A model generated the notes under the pieces. It had not been told where the DNA came from, ran no database searches, and saw only the letters and a list, made by a program, of their open reading frames with translations. The position numbers and the translations under genes are program-made. Below, piece after piece: positions 1 through 5,787 of a stretch of DNA of 7,285 bases (positions are counted from its first letter, which is position 1; the number at the start of each line of letters is the position of its first letter). The stretch is from an uncultured Candidatus Peregrinibacteria bacterium (GTDB taxonomy: Bacteria; Patescibacteriota; Gracilibacteria; Peribacterales; Peribacteraceae): positions 1 through 7,285 of the forward strand of contig CAIJNU010000063.1 of the NCBI GenBank assembly GCA_903822115.1, written 5' to 3'.

Positions 1-1
1 C

Positions 2-148
2 GTTGCCTGGGGATCCATGACACCTCATACAATTGCCACTCCTCAGATTGTTGCTGAGGCCATGGCATTTCTCCTTGCTTCCGATGCAATCACAGGAGAG
101 ACGGTGTGTGTGGATGGAGGATTTAACCGGAGGACGAATCTTCCTTAG
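2..148 (+). CDS. Short-chain dehydrogenase/reductase, C-terminal fragment
   Basis: Only the last 48 residues are inside the window; the gene enters from the left edge and ends with TAG. The visible part contains A-M-A-F-L-L-A-S-D-A-I-T-G-E-T, followed by V-C-V-D-G-G-F. This is the classical end of Rossmann-fold SDR enzymes (FabG and related oxidoreductases), where the FL.S..a..iTG segment and the final VDGG strand form the last beta strand and the subunit interface. The catalytic Ser-Tyr-Lys and the cofactor-binding TGxxxGxG motif would lie upstream of the window, so substrate and NADH/NADPH preference cannot be judged. The gene converges on the minus-strand array with 31 bases between the two stops and no clear intrinsic terminator between them. 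SDR membership is solid; the exact enzyme is unknown. Confidence 0.85.
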   Translation, partial: VAWGSMTPHTIATPQIVAEAMAFLLASDAITGETVCVDGGFNRRTNLP

Positions 149-179
149 AGAGACGGTCTTGACGTTGAGAAAGAGTTGC

Positions 180-1163
180 TCAGTGCTTGGGCTTCGAAGA
201 TGCATTTTCGTACCTTTTCAATACCTCTTCTGTCACCGTGAGCGTAGCGCTGTCACCTCCATTTCGGAGAAGCTCATAAGCGATGAACTGGGAAATGATT
301 TCTTCCTCACCCTTTGCCTTCAGGTGCGTGAGAATGTTTCTATCAACGATCTCATCATTAATATTCCCTGTCTTGGAACTCTGTGGCTCAACCATGTGTA
401 TAGCTCCAAGTGCACGGTCATTCTGTACGGCGAGAATATTTCCCAAAATCCACTGTTGATCGCGAGAGAGATCATTGGTGAGCAAGAATTCGCTGTTAGT
501 CATTTCTGATCCAAAATTAAGCGTCTTTGCTGCTTCCTCATCGCGCATGTTAAGACACCCCTCCACAGCTTTCCCGTACTGCCAGGTGAGTTCAAGTAAT
601 GTATTTACGGATGTCTCATGGCTGGCTCCCATGGGCACGTCGTTTGCGAAAGTTAGGAGCAGATCATCATTTCTGGCAGAGATGCAGCTCAAGCTGTGCT
701 CCGTGGTGGGAGTCTGAACCGCAACGGATCGAATTTTCTGAATCGCCGCCTCATTCAAAGTCTTCAGAAGTTCGTCCCAGAGTAGTCTTTCTTCCTGTGA
801 GAGGTCGCTTCGCATTCGGCTGTATGCGCTGTTTGTGTAGAACGCCGCACGGTCCGTAGCCAAAACGTCAGTATCGGATGCATCAGGCAGAATGCGCCCA
901 ATGGCAGTTCGATAGATGTTGACGGCAAACTTCAGATCTTTAAGAGCCTCATCCTTTTTCTCAGTCTTATTATCAGATTGGGAGGGGTTAGTCAGCATTT
1001 CGTGAAGACAAAGACCAGTGGTCAGCAATCCGGAAGCAATTAAGAGAATTGATATGCCGCTTGGCCTGCCGAATATCTTCTCAGCCAGATTCCGCTCGGA
1101 AGATTGAGACTCTTGAGGATGTACATCCGGTGGACTGTCTGGGGCAGGGGATTCAGGCGACAT
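180..1163 (-). CDS. Membrane-anchored two-repeat protein, array member 6
   Basis: Family not recognised; function unknown. The 327-aa product has a Pro/Ser-rich hydrophilic N-terminus (about 1-34), one membrane helix (about 36-54, ISILLIASGLLTTGLCL) and two copies of the array's ~72-aa helical repeat. Unit A is about 84-154 (starts YRTAI, ends VQTPTTE). Unit B is about 196-264 (GCL, then TNSEFLL, ends EPQSS). The C-terminal tail ends in a VLKRY...KPKH segment like that of members 4 and 5. Unit A is the only one of the ten units in the array that lacks the conserved Cys (RIL in place of xCL); an extra Cys160 sits between the units. It is the last gene of the block, 19 bases after member 5, so it is probably co-transcribed; I found no convincing promoter of its own. 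The ATG is preceded by TTTTTTCCCCATTTTTT and has no Shine-Dalgarno box. Confidence 0.85.
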   Translation of the reverse strand: MSPESPAPDSPPDVHPQESQSSERNLAEKIFGRPSGISILLIASGLLTTGLCLHEMLTNPSQSDNKTEKKDEALKDLKFAVNIYRTAIGRILPDASDTDVLATDRAAFYTNSAYSRMRSDLSQEERLLWDELLKTLNEAAIQKIRSVAVQTPTTEHSLSCISARNDDLLLTFANDVPMGASHETSVNTLLELTWQYGKAVEGCLNMRDEEAAKTLNFGSEMTNSEFLLTNDLSRDQQWILGNILAVQNDRALGAIHMVEPQSSKTGNINDEIVDRNILTHLKAKGEEEIISQFIAYELLRNGGDSATLTVTEEVLKRYENASSKPKH

Positions 1164-1182
1164 AAAAAATGGGGAAAAAATT

Positions 1183-2109
1183 TTACTTCTTAAGCTTGGC
1201 AGATCCTCCTCCGAACTTCTCCACTACTTTCCCTGAGACAATCTTCGTCACATCATCTTCCCCTCGGAAACGATCATCGAAGAAAATTTCGAAACCCCTA
1301 CCGTCATTTCCTAGCAGCATAGCCTCAAGCTGCATCCTATAGCCGATACGATCCCTCATGGCTTCCGACTCGGGTGACGAGGGATAGACGTAGGTGAGAG
1401 CTACGTCTGCTTCTTGCTCCAGGACGGATTCAAGCTCATCTAAGTTGAACTGTTGATTATGTGTGAGTTTGGAATTGCCGAGGAGCAATGCACTGCTGGC
1501 AGCACAAGATGCTCGGTCGACTGCCTCGGCAGCTTCTAAAGTATGGGTAGCGAGACAGTCTTGTATCGCTGTTTTGAATTGCGATTGCGCACCTCTCAAC
1601 TCTGCGACGCAGGGATCTACTTCGCCAATTACTCCAGGAAGCGCATCATGGGATTTTTCTTTTCTTAACTTTTTGTTGCGACGATTGATGTCTTGCCAAA
1701 CGGTCTGCGTGTTGGCCGTTTGAGGTATAACTTCATTCACTGCAAAACCGGATGCAGCATTGAGTTCGAAAAGCAGAGCGTCAAAGTCCCGCACGTCTTC
1801 GGGGGCGAGGTCGTTTCGAGCTTGAAGATATGTGGCGTTGGTGGATTTGGAAAATTGATTGAGTCGATTGGCAGTGCGCGGGCTGCGGCAAGAGAGGCAT
1901 TCCCTCAGAGCTGTCCTGTATATCACGATATCATTCTTCATCTGCGCTATATTTCGCTCTCTCTTTCCCCGCTGAGCGTTCTCCTCTGCATTGTGATGTC
2001 GGTTTGCGACTATACCGATAACAGTGGTGACGAGCGCCGCAAAAGAAAGAACCGGCATTAAGAGACTGCGCGGTCTTTCGTATGGCATTCCATTTCTTTC
2101 TTGGTTCAT
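1183..2109 (-). CDS. Membrane-anchored two-repeat protein, array member 5
   Basis: A 308-aa protein of unknown family. It has a basic N-terminus (1-15), a membrane helix at about 16-35 (PVLSFAALVTTVIGIV), a charged linker, unit A at about 64-134 (YRTALRECLS ... VIPQTANTQ), a linker with VDPCVAELR, and unit B at about 178-247 (FKTAIQDCLA ... EAVDRAS ... SALLL). The tail ends VVEKFGGGSAKLKK. Both units keep the Cys-Leu core (C71, C185). It is closest to member 4: the linkers, unit order and even the DNA still align, so these two look like the most recent duplication in the array. By the positive-inside rule the repeats would lie outside the membrane (inference). A strong promoter candidate sits just upstream, so it can be expressed separately from member 4. 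The leader is CATCTCCCTGCCCCT directly before ATG, with no Shine-Dalgarno box. Confidence 0.87.
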   Translation of the reverse strand: MNQERNGMPYERPRSLLMPVLSFAALVTTVIGIVANRHHNAEENAQRGKRERNIAQMKNDIVIYRTALRECLSCRSPRTANRLNQFSKSTNATYLQARNDLAPEDVRDFDALLFELNAASGFAVNEVIPQTANTQTVWQDINRRNKKLRKEKSHDALPGVIGEVDPCVAELRGAQSQFKTAIQDCLATHTLEAAEAVDRASCAASSALLLGNSKLTHNQQFNLDELESVLEQEADVALTYVYPSSPESEAMRDRIGYRMQLEAMLLGNDGRGFEIFFDDRFRGEDDVTKIVSGKVVEKFGGGSAKLKK

Positions 2110-2135
2110 AGGGGCAGGGAGATGCGTAGCGCACG

Positions 2136-2164
2136 ATCGTAGTATTGCCGTATTCCTCTGTCAA
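2136..2164 (-). promoter_or_regulatory. Sigma-70-type promoter for array member 5
   Basis: Read on the minus strand: a perfect -35 box TTGACA (2159-2164), a 17-base spacer and a -10 box TACGAT (2136-2141, 4 of 6 consensus bases). It lies in the 68-base gap between members 4 and 5. The expected transcription start near 2129 gives a leader of about 20 bases before the ATG at 2109. Confidence 0.65.
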
Positions 2165-2177
2165 ATGGGCGTTTCAC

Positions 2178-3110
2178 TCACTTCTTGGGCTCGGCTGGTT
2201 TGTCTCCATATCTCTCCCAGACAGCGTCCGAAACGCTCTCCCTAGCGTCATCATTTCCAATGCGGTTGCGATCTAAAAGGTAAGCGCGAAGGCCAATTTC
2301 ATCATCCCTCGCTGCGAACATTGCTAATTGGCTTCTATTGGAGAAATGACGCATGGATTTTCCAATTTCGGGAGTCTGAGGGAGGACTCTGCCCACAGCA
2401 GTCACCCCATTATAACTCAGGGTAGAATAGTGATGCATGAGGCTGAATCGTTGATGGGGTGTGAGGTGGGGGTTCTCGAGGAGCAATGCAGTGTTGGTAG
2501 TGAGAGATGCTTCGTCGACCTCCTCGGCTGCATCTGAGTTGTGGGTATCTAAACACCGCTTCACCGCATCTCTGAATCCCGAGAGTTTAACTCTCAACGC
2601 GTTGACGTTAGGGTCATCTCCATCAATTACTTCAGGGGAAATATATGCGGATATTTCCCTGTGAAATAAATTGTTTTCATCATCGATATCTAACAAGTCG
2701 TTCTGCGTGTTGGTCGTTTGAGGTGTGACTTCTCCCACTGCAACTGCTGATTCAGCATCGAGTTCTTCGAGCAGTCTGCCATAGTCTGTCGAGTCTCCTG
2801 GGTTGAGGTCGGGTCGAACCAGACGATAAACATCGTGGGCCCATGCGAGAGATTTCCTGAGTGGAGTAGTAGTGTCCGGACTGCGGTAAGAGAAGCATCT
2901 CATCAGATCCGTTCTGTATGTCATGATGGCACTCTGCAAATCCAAAATACGACCCTCCCTCTGTTGCTCCAAAGTAACCACCTCTTCATCAGGGCTTCTC
3001 GTTACGTAGTAGCCGGCGGAAGCGGCCAAGATCGCTGCTGCAGTCAAAGCAAGCGGTGCAACGCAGCCGCGAGATTTATCTTTTGAACTATTTTCTGTGT
3101 GATTATCCAT
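2178..3110 (-). CDS. Membrane-anchored two-repeat protein, array member 4
   Basis: A 310-aa protein of unknown family with the array architecture: polar N-terminus (MDNHTENSSKDKSRG), membrane helix at about 16-36 (VAPLALTAAAILAASAGYYV), unit A at about 65-135 (YRTDLMRCFS ... VTPQTTNTQ), linker with DDPNVNALR, unit B at about 179-250 (FRDAVKRCLD ... EEVDEAS ... TALLL ... LPQTPEIG) and a tail ending VWERYGDKPAEPKK. Cys72 and Cys186 hold the conserved positions. An upstream in-frame ATG at 3158 would add 16 residues, but I chose 3110. The ATG at 3158 lies inside the spacer of a strong promoter, and the shorter form matches the lengths and M-N/D-x N-termini of its paralogues. The leader (TTCCTCCTTCCTTACTCCCT) is pyrimidine-rich with no Shine-Dalgarno box. 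Confidence 0.85.
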   Translation of the reverse strand: MDNHTENSSKDKSRGCVAPLALTAAAILAASAGYYVTRSPDEEVVTLEQQREGRILDLQSAIMTYRTDLMRCFSYRSPDTTTPLRKSLAWAHDVYRLVRPDLNPGDSTDYGRLLEELDAESAVAVGEVTPQTTNTQNDLLDIDDENNLFHREISAYISPEVIDGDDPNVNALRVKLSGFRDAVKRCLDTHNSDAAEEVDEASLTTNTALLLENPHLTPHQRFSLMHHYSTLSYNGVTAVGRVLPQTPEIGKSMRHFSNRSQLAMFAARDDEIGLRAYLLDRNRIGNDDARESVSDAVWERYGDKPAEPKK

Positions 3111-3142
3111 AGGGAGTAAGGAAGGAGGAAATTTGACGTGCG

Positions 3143-3171
3143 ATTCTACTATGGTCATAAAACTGAGTCAA
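3143..3171 (-). promoter_or_regulatory. Sigma-70-type promoter for array member 4
   Basis: On the minus strand TTGACT (-35, 3166-3171) and TAGAAT (-10, 3143-3148) are separated by exactly 17 bases, each matching 5 of 6 consensus positions. Just upstream is an A/T-rich stretch (about 3172-3196, TATTTATAGAATAGCTATAT) that could act as an UP element. The expected start near 3136 leaves a leader of about 26 bases before the ATG at 3110. This excludes the ATG at 3158 for transcripts from this promoter. Confidence 0.72.
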
Positions 3172-3211
3172 ATATAGCTATTCTATAAATATTTGGGCTC
3201 GAGTGGCACTT

Positions 3212-3808
3212 TCATGGTGTCTTCTCGGTGCTTTCGGGTAAGAATTGCGTCGGCAAATTCTCTCCCATTCCATATACATTTTCGAGGTGCTCTTCCAGCG
3301 CAGAGCCGTCTCCAGCCGCTTGTAGTGTTAATGCGGTTTCCCTTTCCTTGATCAGCTGCGAAGCTCGTAGCGTCACTGGCGTCTGTGGTGTGACCGTTTC
3401 GATCGCATCGATGGACTGTCCGTTGAGCCCACTCACCGTCACGCGGAGAGCATGATAATGATCCCTCATGAGATTTGGTTGGTAGAAGAGCAGTTCGCTG
3501 TTTGCAAAATAGGATGCTCTGTCCAGAGCCTCGGCTGATGCGGGAGTTGGATGCGCCAAACACTCTCGCAGAGCCGCTCGATATTTCTCAGTAGATTTTT
3601 GTACAACGACAAGGTTCGCATTATCATCTCCTGATTCGGAAGAAATTGGGGGAGGATTCTTATGTTCGCAGGTCATAATACTCATTGCGACGACCAAGAC
3701 TGTCCAGGAAAGTATCCCAAGTGCTTTTTCAACTCCGGTCAGATTTCTCTCGCCCGCTTCCGATGGGATTTCATGCTCAGCCGATCGTTCTGGATTGTGC
3801 GAGTTCAT
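3212..3808 (-). CDS. Membrane-anchored single-repeat protein, array member 3
   Basis: A 198-aa protein of unknown family: polar N-terminus with a Glu-rich stretch, one membrane helix at about 28-46 (KALGILSWTVLVVAMSIM), then Cys47 at the membrane edge. A single repeat unit follows at about 76-147 (YRAALRECLA ... EALDRAS ... NSELLF ... TPQTPVT) and a tail resembling those that follow unit B in the long paralogues. The LDRAS and NSELLF features make it B-like. The start at 3808 overlaps the stop of member 2 as ATGA, the usual sign of translational coupling. An earlier in-frame ATG at 3853 would add 15 residues, deep inside member 2, and is less likely. No Shine-Dalgarno box precedes either start. 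It may work with member 2 (inference). Confidence 0.82.
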   Translation of the reverse strand: MNSHNPERSAEHEIPSEAGERNLTGVEKALGILSWTVLVVAMSIMTCEHKNPPPISSESGDDNANLVVVQKSTEKYRAALRECLAHPTPASAEALDRASYFANSELLFYQPNLMRDHYHALRVTVSGLNGQSIDAIETVTPQTPVTLRASQLIKERETALTLQAAGDGSALEEHLENVYGMGENLPTQFLPESTEKTP

Positions 3809-4299
3809 TGAGTGGTGGTTGATTCTTCTTTGTTGGCTGTGCGCTTGTGCCATGCATTTTCGATTATTTGCTTTATGCGATCATAGTGTTGCATTTTCAC
3901 TGGAGTAAGAGGCTCAGCTTCGGCAGCTTTCAGCGCACGAACATTCAAGTCATAGATAATCTGGATGGTGTCGGGTCTCTCCTCTATACCAAGAGAGCGT
4001 TCGCTCAGCGAGTTGATTGTGTTGGCGGTCCAGGATGTAAATTCGAGTTTTTCGTACGAAGCATCGTCGTGATTGGACAAGCACATCGCAATTGCGTCTT
4101 TATAGGCAGCGTTTGCAAATTCAATATTTTTCTTCGCTTCTTCGTTCTCCGGCGTGACATGTTTGGGAGGCTGGACATAGTGTCCCACTGCCGCCAGCGC
4201 CAAAAAGAGTGAGATCGCAACAGCTATCGCTGTTTTGGATGGCGGATCTTCGGCTGGCGATTGCGACGTGGAGATCTCTGGAGGCTCGGGTTCATTCAT
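3805..4299 (-). CDS. Membrane-anchored single-repeat protein, array member 2
   Basis: A 164-aa protein of unknown family and the shortest of the array. It has an acidic/Pro-rich N-terminus (MNEPEPPEISTSQSPAEDPP), a membrane helix at about 23-42 (TAIAVAISLFLALAAVGHYV), then one repeat unit at about 66-136 (YKDAIAMCLS ... TANTIN ... EPLTPVKMQ) with the conserved Cys73. It ends soon after the unit in a Lys/Thr/Glu-rich tail and lacks the C-terminal segment seen after unit B in the other members. It follows member 1 by 24 bases and shares the ATGA overlap with member 3. A weak promoter-like pair (TTCACA, 17 bases, TACGAA) lies inside the 3' end of member 1. The leader is TTTTCTCTTTTTCGCCT with no Shine-Dalgarno box. 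Confidence 0.8.
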   Translation of the reverse strand: MNEPEPPEISTSQSPAEDPPSKTAIAVAISLFLALAAVGHYVQPPKHVTPENEEAKKNIEFANAAYKDAIAMCLSNHDDASYEKLEFTSWTANTINSLSERSLGIEERPDTIQIIYDLNVRALKAAEAEPLTPVKMQHYDRIKQIIENAWHKRTANKEESTTTQ

Positions 4300-4323
4300 A
4301 GGCGAAAAAGAGAAAAGTGAAAA

Positions 4324-5277
4324 CTAGTTCGTAGGATCTTCTGATTGATCTGTGAATTTATCCAGCACTTCAGGAGACACCGTATTATCGGCATCATGAG
4401 CGAGATCTCTGAACATAGTTCTTACGCCATCTTCGCCATGTGAATTAAGCTCCAGACCAAGGCTGTCTCTTCTATTGATTCGTGTCATAAGGGGTATCAC
4501 ATCGGATGAAGCGGGAAGTGTGCTGAGGGCATCTCGTGCTCTCTCATGCAATACGGAGAAGAGCGCTCCTAGGCCCAACCTCTGTTCGGAAGTGAGATAA
4601 GAATAGGCAAGTAAATACTCGCTGGTAGCCTTCTGTGAGGCTCGATCAAGTGCCTCGGCAGTACTCTCCGCGGGAGAAGCGAAACAATCCTGTGCTGCCA
4701 GCTCGTACGTCCAGAGGGCATTTCTCACTTTGCTTGCAGGTTTCTCGTTCTCTATTGGGACCAGAGCGTCATTCGCCATCTTTGAATTCCGAGCATTATG
4801 TCTGGCATCGATGCTATCGGAAACGACCTGCGCAGCGCGTGACGGCGGTCTTTCTCTTTCGATGGCGCGATGCGCTTGCATATCGAGTTCTTCAAAAATA
4901 AAGAGTAAGTCCGATTGCTGCTCGGGTGTGAGCTTGTGTCGTTTGCGATCATAATCGCCATCAGCGTTGTGCGAGCTTTCATTGAGAATTGCGAACTCGT
5001 AGGGCTCTGGAGTTTGTAGACATCGCCAAATACTACTCCTGTAATCGTTAACCGCACCGAGTACACTCATTTCAATTTGTTCTTTGTCTCCTGTCCCATT
5101 GAGCGACTCATCCGTGGGAGGGCTGCAACGCACAAGGGCAAGCAATGAGACTCCTACTATTGTTGCGGCACAAATCTCTGAAACGAGTTTTCCTGGAAAG
5201 AATAGTTTCTCTCGAGCCTTTTCAGTTTCGTAAGCAGGCATTTTGACTTCAGGAGGTGATGAGTTTTCATTTGGCAT
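4324..5277 (-). CDS. Membrane-anchored two-repeat protein, array member 1
   Basis: First gene of the array: 317 aa, family not recognised. The N-terminus is mixed-charge (1-30), the membrane helix is at about 31-50 (VSEICAATIVGVSLLALV) with Cys51 at its outer edge, unit A is about 79-150 (YRSSIWRCLQ), and unit B is about 191-262 (YELAAQDCFA ... EALDRAS ... EYLLA). The tail carries VSPEVLDKF. Unit A is divergent: its VTPQT end is replaced by RPPSRAAQ. Cys86 and Cys198 occupy the family position. It is the most divergent of the two-unit proteins but has the same layout, so an old duplication is likely. A good promoter lies 36 bases upstream. The leader GCCTCCCCATGCGTATCT lacks a Shine-Dalgarno box. 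LVRC could be misread as a lipobox, but it is too far from the N-terminus and lacks the small residues. Confidence 0.85.
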   Translation of the reverse strand: MPNENSSPPEVKMPAYETEKAREKLFFPGKLVSEICAATIVGVSLLALVRCSPPTDESLNGTGDKEQIEMSVLGAVNDYRSSIWRCLQTPEPYEFAILNESSHNADGDYDRKRHKLTPEQQSDLLFIFEELDMQAHRAIERERPPSRAAQVVSDSIDARHNARNSKMANDALVPIENEKPASKVRNALWTYELAAQDCFASPAESTAEALDRASQKATSEYLLAYSYLTSEQRLGLGALFSVLHERARDALSTLPASSDVIPLMTRINRRDSLGLELNSHGEDGVRTMFRDLAHDADNTVSPEVLDKFTDQSEDPTN

Positions 5278-5312
5278 AGATACGCATGGGGAGGCGAGAC
5301 GAGCAGTACGGC

Positions 5313-5342
5313 ATCATAATGGCCTTGCATCTTTCATTTCAA
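5313..5342 (-). promoter_or_regulatory. Sigma-70-type promoter for array member 1
   Basis: On the minus strand TTGAAA (-35, 5337-5342) is followed after 18 bases by TATGAT (-10, 5313-5318); each box matches 5 of 6 consensus bases. The predicted start near 5306 leaves a leader of about 28 bases before the ATG at 5277. It is the natural start of the whole array and is divergent from the tRNA-Tyr promoter. Confidence 0.68.
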
Positions 5343-5372
5343 TAGCTAATTCAGGAGAGGGATGTGCACTTT

Positions 5373-5409
5373 GGGTTCAAAAGGATGCGGCGGATGCCCC
5401 ATTGAACCC
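5373..5409. repeat. 8-bp inverted repeat in the divergent control region
   Basis: GGGTTCAA (5373-5380) and TTGAACCC (5402-5409) form a perfect dyad with a 21-base spacer that itself carries GGATGC twice (5383-5388 and 5392-5397). The right arm covers the proposed -35 box of the tRNA-Tyr promoter. It could be a protein-binding site or an RNA hairpin. No T-run follows directly, so it is not a standard terminator. Confidence 0.5.
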
Positions 5410-5430
5410 CTTTCATCTTTCCCATACACT
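5402..5430 (+). promoter_or_regulatory. Candidate promoter for tRNA-Tyr
   Basis: TTGAAC (5402-5407), a 17-base spacer and TACACT (5425-5430), each box 4 of 6. The expected start near 5437 would leave a 5' leader of about 24 bases before the mature tRNA end at 5461, a normal distance for RNase P processing. Confidence 0.45.
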
Positions 5431-5460
5431 GCGGGAAGTACAGGTTCATTTCTCCACTGT

Positions 5461-5546
5461 GGGTCGGTAGCGAAGTGGTCAAACGCAGCAGACTGTAAAT
5501 CTGCCGTCTCAGGACTTCGAAGGTTCAAATCCTTCCCGGCCCACCA
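5461..5546 (+). tRNA. tRNA-Tyr (anticodon GTA), class II, CCA encoded
   Basis: The 86 bases fold into a full cloverleaf. The acceptor stem GGGTCGG pairs with CCGGCCC (one G-U), followed by discriminator A (5543) and an encoded CCA (5544-5546). The D stem is GCG/CGC with a GTGGTCAAA-type loop. The anticodon stem GCAGA/TCTGC encloses loop CTGTAAA, giving anticodon GTA at 5495-5497, which decodes UAC and UAU. A 14-base variable arm with its own GTC/GAC stem is the class II form expected of bacterial tRNA-Tyr. The T stem is GAAGG/CCTTC with loop TTCAAAT. It is transcribed divergently from the array and has its own candidate promoter. Confidence 0.97.
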
Positions 5547-5555
5547 TCCGTCTCC

Positions 5556-5575
5556 GCTTCGATTGAGATCGAAGC
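5556..5575 (+). repeat. Perfect 8-bp hairpin downstream of tRNA-Tyr
   Basis: GCTTCGAT and ATCGAAGC close a TGAG tetraloop, starting 10 bases after the encoded CCA. No T-run follows, so it is not a canonical rho-independent terminator. It may act as a 3' processing or rho-type termination structure on the tRNA precursor (inference). Confidence 0.5.
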
Positions 5576-5738
5576 TCCGCCGGGATTGCTTGAATTCGAG
5601 GCTTGCTCATGACAATTGCAGGATGCCACGGCGTAGTTCGAACGAAGTGAGAGCGGAGCCGGACAATACGTTCGCTTCAATTTTCGGAAATACACGACAA
5701 ACATTTCCCAGCGTCAACGCGTGTTTTTGATTTTTCCC

Positions 5739-5768
5739 TTTACGGGGGAAGGTGTACAGCCGTACACT
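5739..5768 (+). promoter_or_regulatory. Candidate promoter before the 73-aa ORF
   Basis: TTTACG (5739-5744), an 18-base spacer and TACACT (5763-5768). The -10 box is identical to that of the tRNA-Tyr promoter and overlaps the GTGTAC-AGCC-GTACAC hairpin. The predicted start near 5775 would lie 13 bases before the ATG at 5788. The match is weak to moderate. Confidence 0.3.
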
Positions 5769-5787
5769 CGTGCTACTTCACCTTTCT

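Noticed and set aside
33..509. 158-aa plus-strand ORF
   Set aside because: It lies out of frame with the SDR end and antisense to array member 6. No domain is visible, and the SDR motif and the array family explain both strands.
2361..2378. LPQTP in array member 4 as a sortase LPXTG-like signal
   Set aside because: It lies at the end of repeat unit B, about 65 residues before the C-terminus. No hydrophobic helix and basic tail follow, and it is one variant of the V-x-P-Q-T unit end found in several members.
3183..3563. 126-aa minus-strand ORF overlapping array member 3
   Set aside because: It is in another frame of the same strand and lacks the membrane helix and repeat. Member 3 carries the family signature over these bases.
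5122..5190. Lipoprotein signal peptides in array members 1, 3 and 6, which have a Cys near the membrane helix
   Set aside because: The helix starts 28-36 residues in, the residues before Cys (LVRC, IMTC, TGLC) are poor lipoboxes, and other members lack the Cys. A simple membrane anchor fits all six.
5461..5546. Array as a genomic island integrated at tRNA-Tyr
   Set aside because: The array lies on the 5' side of the tRNA. I found no second copy of the tRNA 3' end and no integrase in the window.
5362..5730. 122-aa plus-strand ORF
   Set aside because: It runs straight through the tRNA-Tyr gene. Its middle peptide (SVAKWSNAADCKSAVSGL) is simply the translated tRNA, a frequent annotation artefact.
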